DNA from: UBA7067 sp051880615
Lineage (GTDB): Bacteria; Bacillota; Clostridia; Oscillospirales; Acutalibacteraceae
Length of the DNA: 64,000 nt
Direction: 5' to 3'
Assembly (NCBI GenBank): GCA_051880615.1
Contig: JBJEOH010000026.1
Coordinates: forward strand, 62,001 to 126,000
Shown piece by piece: positions 26,861-35,221 of this stretch. The first letter of the stretch is position 1; every line of letters starts with the position of its first letter. The notes below the pieces were generated by a model, which had not been told where the DNA came from, did not search any database, and saw nothing but the letters and a program-made list of their open reading frames with translations. The position numbers were made by a program, and so were the translations under genes.

Positions 26861-28060
26861 ATGCTTAAGAATAAAACTGTTATTTTAGGTGTAAGCGGAG
26901 GAATTGCCGCATATAAAATACCAAATCTTGCACGACTGCTTGTAAAGCAGGGCTGTGATGTTCATGTTATTATGACAGAAAATGCGACCAAATTTATAAC
27001 CGAAGATACTTTTGAGGCTCTGACATCGAACAAGTGCATTGTTGACACCTTCGACAGAAATCATCCGTTTGAGATAAAGCACATATCCCTTGCAACAAAA
27101 GCAGACTTCGTACTTATAGCGCCTGCAACAGCTAACATAATCGGTAAAATTGCAAACGGAATCGCTGATGATATGCTCACAACAACCGTTATGGCGTGCA
27201 AATGCCCGATTGCAATAGCTCCTGCTATGAATACTAATATGTATGAAAATGCTATTGTTCAGGACAACATTAAAAAGCTTGAAAAATTCGGATATACTAT
27301 AATTGAGCCGAGCGTGGGTAATCTCGCTTGCAGAACTGTAGGAGCAGGCAAAATGCCTGAGCCGCAGGAGCTTTACACCTATATTGAACGAGAGCTTGCC
27401 TTTGAAAAGGATTTATCGGGAGTAAAGGTGCTTGTCACAGCAGGTCCTACTATTGAGCCGATTGACCCTGTAAGGTATATAACAAACCATTCCTCCGGTA
27501 AAATGGGCTATGCAATCGCAAAAGCCGCTATGCTCAGAGGTGCAAGCGTTACTCTTGTAAGCGGCAGATGTGCACTTGAGCCTGTCCCCTTTGTCAACAC
27601 GGTGAATGTAACTACAGCAGAGGATATGTTCAATGCTGTTACTACGCGCGCAGAGCAGCAGGATATTATAATCAAGGCGGCGGCTGTTGCAGACTACACT
27701 CCCGAAAGTGTGAGTGAGCAGAAAATCAAGAAGTCTGATAAAGATATGAGCATTGCCCTTAAGAGAACAAAGGATATTTTAAAATATGTCGGTGTCAATA
27801 AGCGCGACGGTCAAATTATCTGCGGCTTTGCAATGGAAACCGAAAATATGCTTGAAAACGCGAGAAAAAAGCTTGAGAGTAAAAATATCGATATGATAGC
27901 TGCAAACAATGTAAAAGTTGAAGGCGCAGGCTTTGAAAACGATACAAATGTGCTGACGCTTATTACCAAAGATAATCAAAAAGAGCTTGAGCTTATGAGT
28001 AAATTTGATTGCGCGAACAAATTGCTTGATGAAATTATCAAAATAATGATTAGTAAATAA
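26861..28060 (+). CDS. coaBC: Bifunctional phosphopantothenoylcysteine decarboxylase / phosphopantothenate--cysteine ligase
   Basis: 399 residues. The N-terminal CoaC flavodecarboxylase domain (about 1-180) shows GVSGGIAAYKIPNLAR, the active-site His in HPFEIKHISLATKAD, APAMNTNMY and the ACRTVGAGKMPEP flap Cys. The C-terminal CoaB ligase domain (about 185-399) shows VTAGPTIEPIDPVRYITNHSSGKMG, AAAVADYTP, and the KIKK loop. It converts 4'-phosphopantothenate plus Cys (CTP-dependent) to 4'-phosphopantetheine. ATG 26861 has GAAAGGA eight bases upstream. Confidence 0.95.
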   Translation: MLKNKTVILGVSGGIAAYKIPNLARLLVKQGCDVHVIMTENATKFITEDTFEALTSNKCIVDTFDRNHPFEIKHISLATKADFVLIAPATANIIGKIANGIADDMLTTTVMACKCPIAIAPAMNTNMYENAIVQDNIKKLEKFGYTIIEPSVGNLACRTVGAGKMPEPQELYTYIERELAFEKDLSGVKVLVTAGPTIEPIDPVRYITNHSSGKMGYAIAKAAMLRGASVTLVSGRCALEPVPFVNTVNVTTAEDMFNAVTTRAEQQDIIIKAAAVADYTPESVSEQKIKKSDKDMSIALKRTKDILKYVGVNKRDGQIICGFAMETENMLENARKKLESKNIDMIAANNVKVEGAGFENDTNVLTLITKDNQKELELMSKFDCANKLLDEIIKIMISK

Positions 28061-28083
28061 ATCAGTTTATTTTTGAGGTTACT

Positions 28084-28357
28084 ATAAAAATAGAGCATAT
28101 TGCTGTTTATGTTAACGATTTAGAAGCGGCAAAGGATTTTTACACAAAATATTTCGGGGCTAAATCGGGTAAAAAGTATCACAATAAACGCACCGGATTT
28201 CAGTCATACTTTTTATCCCTTGGCTGTCAATGAGCTAACGGAAAGATTGTGGCAAGATGGTTATTCTGTAATAAGTGAACCAAGAACTACAGGCGACGGT
28301 TATTATGAAAGCTGTATTCTTGACGGCGAGGGAAATACTATTGAAATCACAGTTTGA
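28084..28357 (+). pseudogene. Broken VOC/glyoxalase-family gene
   Basis: After coaBC and a GAGGTT ribosome-site-like stretch, a frame reads IKIEHIAVYVNDLEAAKDFYTKYFGAKSG... and stops at a TGA near 28231. A second frame from about 28226 reads VNELTERLWQDGYSVISEPRTTGDGYYES..GEGNTIEITV and stops at 28357. These are the start and end of a single VOC-domain protein (about 125 residues). The first codon is ATA where ATG is expected, and about 35 central residues and the reading frame are missing at the junction. So three lesions mark it as a decayed gene. Function of the intact form (metal-dependent lyase, isomerase or binding protein) is not known. Confidence 0.75.
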
Positions 28358-28417
28358 CTCTATGTTATATACAGCTAAGATAACATAACAATAAAACGAC
28401 AAATTCTAAAAAAAGTA

Positions 28418-28446
28418 TTGACATTTCAAACCAAAACAGATATAAT
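28418..28446 (+). promoter_or_regulatory. Consensus sigma-A promoter of the tRNA-His/Lys cluster
   Basis: Perfect -35 TTGACA (28418-28423), 17-nt spacer, perfect -10 TATAAT (28441-28446). It precedes tRNA-His by about 55 nt of leader. Confidence 0.85.
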
Positions 28447-28506
28447 ACTTAAGGCGTTGAGGAAACGACAGTTTTTACAGCCTTTCTTTCTCGCCTTTAT
28501 ATATAT

Positions 28507-28584
28507 GGTGGGTATAGCTTAGTTGGTTAAAGCGCCAGTTTGTGGCACTGGAGACCGTCGGTTCGAATCCGACTATCCACCCCA
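28507..28584 (+). tRNA. tRNA-His (GTG)
   Basis: Cloverleaf readable by eye: acceptor GTGGGTA/TATCCAC with the extra G-1 (28507) opposite C73, anticodon loop TTGTGGC with anticodon GTG at 28542-28544, T-arm GGTTCGAATCC, encoded CCA. Confidence 0.95.
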
Positions 28585-28587
28585 TAT

Positions 28588-28663
28588 GACTCATTAGCTC
28601 AGTCGGCAGAGCACTTGACTTTTAATCAAGGTGTCCGGAGTTCGAATCTCCGATGGGTCACCA
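28588..28663 (+). tRNA. tRNA-Lys (TTT)
   Basis: Acceptor GACTCAT/ATGGGTC with one G-T pair, D-arm AGCTCAGTCGGCAGAGC, anticodon loop CTTTTAA with anticodon TTT, T-arm GAGTTCGAATCTC, encoded CCA. Three nt after tRNA-His. Confidence 0.95.
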
Positions 28664-28664
28664 C

Positions 28665-28703
28665 AATATGAGGGATCGGTTTTACCTTTCCCTCATATTT
28701 CTT
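28665..28703 (+). terminator. Terminator after tRNA-Lys
   Basis: Perfect 11-bp stem AATATGAGGGA (28665-28675) with 28689-28699, 13-nt loop, followed by TTTCTT. Confidence 0.75.
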
Positions 28704-28723
28704 AAATTCACTTAAATAAATAT

Positions 28724-28798
28724 TGGGCTATAGCCAAGCGGTAAGGCAACGGACTTTGACTCCGTCATTCGCTGGTCCGAATCCAGCTAGCCCAGCCA
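28724..28798 (+). tRNA. tRNA-Gln (TTG)
   Basis: Acceptor TGGGCTA/TAGCCCA, anticodon loop CTTTGAC with anticodon TTG, T-arm CTGGTCCGAATCCAG (TCCGAAT where TTCGAAT is usual), discriminator G and encoded CCA. Confidence 0.93.
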
Positions 28799-28800
28799 GA

Positions 28801-28836
28801 AACAGGCATTTGCAAATGATTGCAGATGCCTGTTTT
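28801..28836 (+). terminator. Terminator after tRNA-Gln
   Basis: 14-bp stem AACAGGCATTTGCA (28801-28814) with TGCAGATGCCTGTT (28821-28834), one wobble pair, 6-nt loop, then TTCCTG. It lies between tRNA-Gln and the convergent lipoprotein gene. Confidence 0.7.
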
Positions 28837-28863
28837 CCTGTTCTTTACATTTTAACCGGTTGT

Positions 28864-30465
28864 TTATCTGCCGTGTCCGCCCATACCTTTCATACCGCCC
28901 ATACCACCGCCGTTGTTTGTCGAAACCGAGGTGAGAGTAATTGTGCTGTCAATATTGCCGCTGCTTAAAGTGCCGGAATCCGCATATCCGTTTTCATCTG
29001 CGTTCGGAACAAAAGCGCCGACTACAATATTATATTCTTTATTAAGCTCAAGTTTACTGCTGCTGACAACTATATTATCAAATCTTTTAGGTGAAGTAAA
29101 TGATACAATCAGATTATTATTTTCATCGGTTACTGCTACCAATGTATTCGCTTCCTGAGAAGAAGAGAGGTTTGTCATAAACGAATTCTGAGTTGAATTA
29201 TCACCGAAGCCTGCCGCCATTCCACTGCTGCTCAAAGCTATCAGCGTACCGCCTGAAATATCGGCAGAGGCATCGTAATCGAGAGCTCCGTTTCCGCTTG
29301 TGTCGGATCCGCTTACAAGTATAACACCGCCTTGAATTGAGAGAGTACCGTTTGAGTCGAGTCCGTCACCGCCTGCGTTAACGAAAATGTATCCTCCCGA
29401 AATCAGAAGCTTTAATGATGAATTGCCAAGGTTCTGGAATTCCATCGGCCTGCCATATGTCTGTCCGTCACTGCCGTCTGCAACATTGATACCGTCGTCA
29501 GTTGATATAACCGAGATTTTTCCGCCGCTTATTTCAATATCGGCACCCTCTATTCCCTCATAGCTCTTATTGACATTTATAGTGCCGTCTTTGATTGTAA
29601 GCTTTTTTTCGGCATGAATTCCATCGTCGCCTGCTTCAATATTAAGCTCGCCGCCTATAATATAGACAAATCCCTTTTCCTCGTCCTCATCGTTGCTTGT
29701 TTTAACAGCGTCCTCCCCTGCGTTGATGTTTACAGTGCCTCCGCAAATTCTAACGCTGTCCTTGCCTTGCAGAGCGTCGCTGACGGAGTTTATATTTAAG
29801 GTGCCGCTTACTACTTTAAGACTGTCTTTTGACACGACAGCGTGATTCTGTGAACCGTTTACGGTAAGTGTTCCGCTGCCGTTAAAGGTTGTTGTACATC
29901 TTGCGAAAATAGCACCGTCAACATTTGCATCATCTTCTCCAAGCTGATACTCACCGCCGTCCTCAATGACATTATCAGTGTTTTCAGCAAGCGTAATAAA
30001 CAGTTTATCTGCCGACTTTGCAAATATCGGCGCATAGGTGCTGCACTTAATCGTAGCGTTATTAAGCACAAGCTGAACCTTTGCGGTTTCATCGGAGCAG
30101 TCTATAATAATATTACCGTCATCCAGAGTGCCTGTAAGTATATATACACCCTCCTGTGAAATGGTGACGGTTGAACCGCTTACAGAGGCACCGTTTCCGC
30201 TGATATTTATGCTATCGCTCAAAGCAATTTTTGTTGAGGTGTTCTCATCATATTCACCGCTTAAATCTCGCGAGGTAAACATTTCATCATTTATTGCCGC
30301 TGTACCTGTAGCGTCAGCTGTGCTGTTTGATGCTGCATCTGAACTGGTGGTTGAAATAGTTGAAGAAGTTATATTTGAAGATGATGACCCTAAGCTGCAC
30401 GAGGATAGCGAAAGGCTCACGAGCAATGCTGTGATGATTGATAATAATGTAATTTTCCGTTTCAA
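28864..30465 (-). CDS. Carbohydrate-binding beta-helix lipoprotein (Cthe_2159-like)
   Basis: 533 residues. The probable start is TTG 30465, directly after the stop of the DUF4956 gene, with GAGGTG upstream. Lipoprotein signal: lipobox LSSC with Cys23. After a Ser/Thr linker the body is a right-handed beta-helix with recurring steps such as GGTVNINAGEDAVKTSND, GGELNIEAGDDGIHAEK, GGKISVISTDDGINVAD and GGDGLDSNGTLSIQGG. This is the pattern of the Cthe_2159 family (PF14262), described as a pectate-lyase-like polysaccharide-binding fold. The C-terminus is Gly/Met-rich (GGGMGGMKGMGGHGR). It is the last gene of a minus operon with DUF4956 and VTC-domain genes, an arrangement common in Firmicutes. 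Its ligand is unknown. Confidence 0.8.
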   Translation of the reverse strand: MKRKITLLSIITALLVSLSLSSCSLGSSSSNITSSTISTTSSDAASNSTADATGTAAINDEMFTSRDLSGEYDENTSTKIALSDSINISGNGASVSGSTVTISQEGVYILTGTLDDGNIIIDCSDETAKVQLVLNNATIKCSTYAPIFAKSADKLFITLAENTDNVIEDGGEYQLGEDDANVDGAIFARCTTTFNGSGTLTVNGSQNHAVVSKDSLKVVSGTLNINSVSDALQGKDSVRICGGTVNINAGEDAVKTSNDEDEEKGFVYIIGGELNIEAGDDGIHAEKKLTIKDGTINVNKSYEGIEGADIEISGGKISVISTDDGINVADGSDGQTYGRPMEFQNLGNSSLKLLISGGYIFVNAGGDGLDSNGTLSIQGGVILVSGSDTSGNGALDYDASADISGGTLIALSSSGMAAGFGDNSTQNSFMTNLSSSQEANTLVAVTDENNNLIVSFTSPKRFDNIVVSSSKLELNKEYNIVVGAFVPNADENGYADSGTLSSGNIDSTITLTSVSTNNGGGMGGMKGMGGHGR

Positions 30466-31143
30466 TTAAAGCACCTCTCTGTCACTTGAAAGATAGCCGC
30501 AAACGATGTCAAGATTTCCGTTGCGGCAGCGTATTGCATCTATCATATCCTTTTCTCTGCACTCGTCCTTTTCCTCAATATTGAACATAAGCTGATAAAG
30601 GCTGCCCATATTTATCGTTTTAACGCTTATGAGTTTTCTGGAGGTTGTGTACTCCTCAAATATGTCATCAAAAAGTCCGTTGTAATTTAAGTTTTCGGGT
30701 ATCGTTATTTTAAGCTCTTTTATAGCTTTTCGGCTTTCGCCGAATTTTGATGCTGTAAAGAGAACTAACAGAAGTGTAATAATAACCGTGAACACAACTG
30801 CTATTGCAATAAAGCCTATACCAACCGCAAGTCCGACTGCCATAGCCAGAAAGATTATTCCAATCTCTTTAGCGCTGCCGGGGATGCTCCTGAATCTGAC
30901 AAGGCTGAATGCACCCATAACAGCAACACCGGTGCCGATATTACCGTTAACAAGCATTATAACGACCTGAACAATAGCAGGCAGAAGCGCAAGTGTGATT
31001 ACAAAGCTCTTTGAATATTTGTTTTTATACATATATCCAATGGCGATAACAAGTCCTAAAGAGATTGATACTGCAATGCATATTAAAAAGTTTCCGACAT
31101 TAACTCCGTTACTTGTTATACTGCTGAATAGTGAGTCAAGCAC
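30466..31143 (-). CDS. DUF4956 membrane protein
   Basis: 225 residues from GTG 31143 (GGAGG eight bases upstream), overlapping the end of the VTC gene by 8 nt. A longer frame to 31188 lies inside that gene. Three or four membrane segments fill residues about 15-135, including LVNGNIGTGVAVMGAFSLVRFRSIPGSAKEIGIIFLAMAVGLAVGIG, the diagnostic DUF4956 stretch with its conserved R-F-R-S. The cytosolic C-terminal domain (about 140-225) is ferredoxin-like in related proteins. It almost always neighbours VTC-domain genes, so it is probably the membrane partner of the VTC protein; the activity is unknown. Confidence 0.8.
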   Translation of the reverse strand: MLDSLFSSITSNGVNVGNFLICIAVSISLGLVIAIGYMYKNKYSKSFVITLALLPAIVQVVIMLVNGNIGTGVAVMGAFSLVRFRSIPGSAKEIGIIFLAMAVGLAVGIGFIAIAVVFTVIITLLLVLFTASKFGESRKAIKELKITIPENLNYNGLFDDIFEEYTTSRKLISVKTINMGSLYQLMFNIEEKDECREKDMIDAIRCRNGNLDIVCGYLSSDREVL

Positions 31144-31885
31144 AATTAATTCCTCCGTCCAAATTATAAATATTTTCGTTCTTTTCATTAAGCTGCTTTT
31201 GCATTTGTAAAAAAGCGTTACCGTATTTTGAGTAAGATGTTTTATAGATTTTTAGTTCCGATAAAATTCTGCACAGCCACAGCGGCATAGCATTGGCAAA
31301 TTTAATCTCCATAACATACTGCCCGGGATTTGTCAGAACCTGTCCGTAAACACCTGCTCTTAAATCAAGGTCATAATTACGCCATGTTATATCTGTGTCA
31401 AAAGTTATACGCAGCTGTGGATCTTCCTTTGAGTAAAACGCCTGTCGGTCATAGGAAATAAACATTTTAGGTTCAAGACCTGTATAATAATGTCTGAACC
31501 AGTCAATTTCCCGTGAAATCTGGGTTTCACTCCTCAGCGGAATATCGTAATACAGATAATCAAGCGCATCACAGTATTTTAGACTTATCCTGCGCTTGTA
31601 TACAACTCCCTTGAATTTCTTTTTTATCTCAACAAACGCATCCGAGTTGTTTGTGACTTCACCGTATCCCCGAAGTCTGAGTTTTTCTTTATATACAGGC
31701 TTTGTCAGAGAATCGCGAATAAGCCTGAAATTTTTCGTGTCGAAATAAATATTGCTTATGATGCTTTCGCCGTATTTATCCTCGGTCATTAGCGAGCCTA
31801 TAGCGTTTATTAAATGTTTAAACTGAAACTCGTCAATCACAAACTTTTTTTCGACTCTTTTGAAAACTCTGATATACTCTGCCAT
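31136..31885 (-). CDS. VTC-domain protein (polyphosphate polymerase-like)
   Basis: 249 residues from ATG 31885 with AGAGGTGAG upstream; a GTG nine bases earlier is less well placed. The tunnel-shaped VTC/CYTH-like domain covers almost the whole protein. Charged tunnel residues can be seen in RVEKKFVID, YFDTKNF, KEKLRLRGYG, FVEIKKKFKGVVYKRR, SYDRQAFYS, LRITFDTDI and VMEIKFAN. Yeast Vtc4 makes polyphosphate from ATP with this domain. Bacterial stand-alone versions next to DUF4956 are annotated likewise, but direct evidence is thin. First gene of the minus operon, divergent from the two-component system. Confidence 0.8.
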   Translation of the reverse strand: MAEYIRVFKRVEKKFVIDEFQFKHLINAIGSLMTEDKYGESIISNIYFDTKNFRLIRDSLTKPVYKEKLRLRGYGEVTNNSDAFVEIKKKFKGVVYKRRISLKYCDALDYLYYDIPLRSETQISREIDWFRHYYTGLEPKMFISYDRQAFYSKEDPQLRITFDTDITWRNYDLDLRAGVYGQVLTNPGQYVMEIKFANAMPLWLCRILSELKIYKTSYSKYGNAFLQMQKQLNEKNENIYNLDGGINCA

Positions 31886-31976
31886 TACTCTCACCTCTTA
31901 TCTTTGCACTTATTCTATTCCCTCAACCTTAAATTTAACTGAAAAATTTTACTTAAATATTTCATTAATAACATTT

Positions 31977-31995
31977 TTTCAGCTTTATTTCAGCT
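31977..31995 (+). promoter_or_regulatory. Direct repeat, likely OmpR/PhoB-type response-regulator site
   Basis: TTTCAGCT occurs twice, 11 bp apart (31977-31984 and 31988-31995), followed 8 nt later by TATAAT (32004-32009). An 11-bp step is typical for OmpR-family dimers at activated promoters without a good -35. It lies between the divergent VTC operon and the regulator gene, suggesting autoregulation. Confidence 0.5.
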
Positions 31996-32073
31996 ATTCA
32001 AAATATAATTATTGCAATGAAGAACAAGAAAAAATATAATGTATTTAATCCTATTATTTTTGAGGGTGATTTT

Positions 32074-32754
32074 GTGCGTATACTTGTTGTCGAAGATGAG
32101 AAAAGACTTGCAGACGCTTTAGAACAGATACTTATTGAGGATAAACATCTGGCTGACATTACATATGACGGTAATGACGGGCTTGATTATGCTCTTAGCG
32201 GAATCTATGACGCAATAATTCTTGATGTAATGCTGCCGGGTATAAACGGCTTTGAGATTGCTCAAAGACTCAGACAGGAAAAAATTGAAACACCGATACT
32301 TATGCTTACTGCTAAGGATTCTATAAGTGATAAGGTTTCAGGACTTGACAGCGGTGCAGATGACTATATGACAAAGCCGTTTGCACCTGAGGAGCTTTTG
32401 GCACGACTGCGAGCTTTGACAAGACGGCACGGCGAAGTAATACTTGACGAGCTTACATATGAGGATTTAAAGCTGAACCTTTCAAATGCCGATTTAATAT
32501 GCGGAATAAAGTCAGTTCATTTAAATTTTAAGGAATCCGAAATATTAAAGCTGCTTATTTCAAGCGGCGATATAGCCGTAACCAAAGAGAGCATTATAAC
32601 CAAGGTGTGGGGATATGACTCAAATGCAGAGGATAACAATGTAGAAGCGTATATTTCTTTTTTAAGGAAAAAGCTTAACTTTCTCAAATCGAAAGTCAGC
32701 ATTACGGCGATAAGGAAGGTGGGCTACCGCCTTGAGGTGAAAAGTAATGATTAA
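32074..32754 (+). CDS. Two-component response regulator, OmpR/PhoB family
   Basis: 226 residues from GTG 32074 with GAGGGTG upstream; the 19-residue longer frame is rejected because receiver domains start at MRILVVEDE. Receiver domain: acidic pair in VVEDEKR, phospho-acceptor Asp51 in IILDVMLPG, Thr/Lys in LTAKDS, KPF switch. The C-terminal winged helix (about 125-226) ends in the usual AIRKVGYRLE. Its kinase overlaps the 3' end by 8 nt. Targets probably include the divergent VTC/DUF4956/lipoprotein operon. Confidence 0.92.
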   Translation: MRILVVEDEKRLADALEQILIEDKHLADITYDGNDGLDYALSGIYDAIILDVMLPGINGFEIAQRLRQEKIETPILMLTAKDSISDKVSGLDSGADDYMTKPFAPEELLARLRALTRRHGEVILDELTYEDLKLNLSNADLICGIKSVHLNFKESEILKLLISSGDIAVTKESIITKVWGYDSNAEDNNVEAYISFLRKKLNFLKSKVSITAIRKVGYRLEVKSND

Positions 32755-34009
32755 AAAGCTAAGGCGAAAATTTGTTATAATAAATATGCTTTTTGTTTTT
32801 ATTGTTTTATTATGTGTTTTTGTCGCAGTTTTCATCTCGTCGTCACAGTCATTGACAGAAGATATTAATCGTTCGCTTACAGTGGCGGTTGATGAGAGAG
32901 CAAAAGCACTCAAGATAACTCCCGGGAACGGAGTAAATTCGTTGAGCAATAAAAATATGAACCGTGACAGAGGTCCTAAAATTATATCTGTATATGCTTT
33001 TTGTATGACAGACGACGGCTATCCCATAAAAATAATTCAATCAAACAACTTGATTGATGAAGAAGAATTGAGCAGTATTGCAAAGCTATTAACTGACGCT
33101 GAACACGATAAGGTTGAAGAGCTTGAGGGATACAACCTTTATTATTACAAGCATCGCACACCCAATGGTTATATAGCAGTATCACTTGCCGATACAGGGT
33201 ACTATTACAGTTCAATGTACAGTATGCTGCTTTACTCGCTTACTATCGGCACTGTTAGTCTTATTGCGTTCTTTTTTATAAGTCTGTTCTTGTCCAAATG
33301 GGCGCTCAAGCCTGTTGAAAAAGCATGGCTTCAGCAAAAGCAATTTATCGCGGATGCTTCTCATGAGCTTAAAACTCCGCTAACCGTAATTCTTGCAAAC
33401 ACAAAGATATTATCTGGAAATAAAAGCGCAATAATCGAGGAGCAAATGAAGTGGATAGATAGCACTCAGGAGGAAGCACAAAATATGAAAAGGCTTGTCG
33501 AGAGTATGCTGTTTCTCGCACGGTCGGATGCGCAAAGCGAACAGATAAAAGTGCTAAATGAGCTTGTTGCTATGAGTGAGCTTACAGAAACTGCCGCTTT
33601 GCAGTTTGAGCCTGTGGCTTATGAACGCAGTGTTGAGCTTGAAACCAAGATAGACGAGAATGTAATGATACACGGCGACTCGTCTCAACTCAAGCAGCTG
33701 CTGCAAATTCTGCTTGACAACGCCTGCAAATACACGCCTGTAAACGGCAGAATTGTTATTACGCTCACAAAAGCTCAGCTCAGCGTGTTTAACTCAGGCA
33801 CTCCAATTCCGAAAGAAAGCCTGCCTCATTTGTTTGAACGCTTTTATCGCAGTGACGAGGCAAGAAGCGACCCGTCAAGCTTCGGTCTTGGACTGGCTAT
33901 AGCAAAAACAGTTGCCGCAAATCATGGCGGAACTCTGATTGTTGAAAGCAGCGAAGAAATCGGCGGAACAAGATTTGTGTTTAATTTCACAAAGGAAAAG
34001 CAAAGATAA
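32747..34009 (+). CDS. Two-component sensor histidine kinase
   Basis: 420 residues. Membrane helix 1 is about 10-32, an extracytoplasmic sensor region about 33-158 is of unknown ligand, and membrane helix 2 is about 162-186. The HisKA dimerisation domain carries phospho-acceptor His206 in FIADASHELKTPLTV. The HATPase domain has the N box LLDNACKYT, G1 region FNSGTPIPKESLPHLFERFYRSDEAR and G2 GLGLAIAKTVAANHGG. Coupled to the upstream regulator gene. The unit is convergent with spoIIIAH and ends in a hairpin at 34009-34054. Confidence 0.92.
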   Translation: MIKKLRRKFVIINMLFVFIVLLCVFVAVFISSSQSLTEDINRSLTVAVDERAKALKITPGNGVNSLSNKNMNRDRGPKIISVYAFCMTDDGYPIKIIQSNNLIDEEELSSIAKLLTDAEHDKVEELEGYNLYYYKHRTPNGYIAVSLADTGYYYSSMYSMLLYSLTIGTVSLIAFFFISLFLSKWALKPVEKAWLQQKQFIADASHELKTPLTVILANTKILSGNKSAIIEEQMKWIDSTQEEAQNMKRLVESMLFLARSDAQSEQIKVLNELVAMSELTETAALQFEPVAYERSVELETKIDENVMIHGDSSQLKQLLQILLDNACKYTPVNGRIVITLTKAQLSVFNSGTPIPKESLPHLFERFYRSDEARSDPSSFGLGLAIAKTVAANHGGTLIVESSEEIGGTRFVFNFTKEKQR

Positions 34010-34054
34010 AAAAGCGATATGGTTTTGGCTTGAATGCCTGCCATACCGCTTTTT
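34009..34054. terminator. Bidirectional terminator between the kinase gene and spoIIIAH
   Basis: AAAAAGCGATATGG (34009-34022) pairs with CCATACCGCTTTTT (34041-34054) with one mismatch. It has T runs on both strands and sits between convergent genes. Confidence 0.8.
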
Positions 34055-34070
34055 CTAAATCAAACGGAGA

Positions 34071-34631
34071 TTATACTCCGGTTATTTTAATTCTATCAAC
34101 CTCAATGCCTGATTGTCCTTTTACAATATCCTTTATTACGATATTTGTTTCATCATTCATTTCAGATTTTTTAAGTACAACGCTGCATTCCGAATTCTGG
34201 ATGAATACTACACAGTCCGAAAATCCTTTTGCTTTAATAATACCCTCTATGTTGCTTTGTTGCTGGTATATGTTAGCTATCTGAGCCGCATCCTCTACTG
34301 CCTTTGCTTTGCTTGCCTCATCGCTTGAAGCCGACTCGATTATCTCCTTAGCCATATCCACTGTTTCATCCTGTGCCTTTTGACGGTCTGTTCGTACATC
34401 TGCAAAATATTCATCAGCGGTTTTGTTGCTGTCTGACTTATCACTTCCTTTTTTATTTTCGTCGCTTACAGGCTTGTCGTTTTGATTATTCACAAGCTGC
34501 GCTTCTCCTATTGTTTCTTCTGCGCTTGTTTTTAGCAGGTCATTGTCAGAAAACTGCCAATTAAGATACACAGCCGCGCCGAGCGCCAGTACAAGCGACG
34601 CGAGTATTATTTGTCTTTTTCCGATTTTCAT
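34071..34631 (-). CDS. spoIIIAH: Stage III sporulation protein AH
   Basis: 186 residues. One N-terminal membrane helix (about 7-24), a charged linker and a C-terminal ring-building (YscJ/FliF-like) domain of about 90 residues containing IEGIIKAKGFSDCVVFIQNSECSVVL. In B. subtilis SpoIIIAH in the mother-cell membrane binds forespore SpoIIQ across the engulfment space to form the feeding channel. Last gene of the spoIIIA operon. Mother-cell expressed under sigma-E, consistent with the promoter at 38933-38961. Confidence 0.92.
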   Translation of the reverse strand: MKIGKRQIILASLVLALGAAVYLNWQFSDNDLLKTSAEETIGEAQLVNNQNDKPVSDENKKGSDKSDSNKTADEYFADVRTDRQKAQDETVDMAKEIIESASSDEASKAKAVEDAAQIANIYQQQSNIEGIIKAKGFSDCVVFIQNSECSVVLKKSEMNDETNIVIKDIVKGQSGIEVDRIKITGV

Positions 34632-34645
34632 TGTAATTCCCCCGT

Positions 34646-35221
34646 TTATTGTGATAATTTAGTTATGCAAACTCTTGCAGATGATATATTTAAAGCCTTT
34701 GTAACAGCTTCAAGAACTCTCTCCTTAATCATCGAGTTATCGCCGCCGTTACATACAACCAATACCCCCCTTACATCAGGCTCTATTACTTTAAGAAGCA
34801 TTCCCGTTTCGCTCCCGTCTGATTTTCTCAGCGAGAAATACTCTGTATCTAAACTTTCATCGCCGCCGTCAGAGCTGCTGCTTTTTGAGCTTTGCTTTTG
34901 GTTGACTGCATAAACATTTTCACTGCTGTTGTCAAGAGTAAGGAACACCTCGGTACTGCCTACTCCCTCAATTTTCGAGATAATTTTTGACAAATCATTC
35001 TCAATAGCTGTTTTATATTCGCTGAGATTTGTGAAGCTCTGAGTGTCGAGTGTTGAATCAGAGCTGTTATCTCCTGCACTTGTTTTCCCACCGAGAAATG
35101 TCGATAAAAATATTAGTGCTATTCCCCCTATACATAGTGCAATAACGAGTTTTTTTATTTTGTCGTCCTTAATAAGCTCTGATAGCTTTGACTTGATTTC
35201 TGTCTTTTTATCGTCATTCAT
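34646..35221 (-). CDS. spoIIIAG: Stage III sporulation protein AG
   Basis: 191 residues. The cytosolic N-terminus (1-22) and a membrane helix (about 23-43: LVIALCIGGIALIFLSTFLGG) are followed by the ring-building domain: LSKIISKIEGVGSTEVFLTLDNSSENVYAV and the end GVLVVCNGGDNSMIKERVLEAVTKALNISSARVCITKL. SpoIIIAG forms a large ring in the mother-cell membrane as part of the SpoIIIA-SpoIIQ channel. It overlaps spoIIIAF by 8 nt and spoIIIAH starts 14 nt later. Confidence 0.93.
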   Translation of the reverse strand: MNDDKKTEIKSKLSELIKDDKIKKLVIALCIGGIALIFLSTFLGGKTSAGDNSSDSTLDTQSFTNLSEYKTAIENDLSKIISKIEGVGSTEVFLTLDNSSENVYAVNQKQSSKSSSSDGGDESLDTEYFSLRKSDGSETGMLLKVIEPDVRGVLVVCNGGDNSMIKERVLEAVTKALNISSARVCITKLSQ

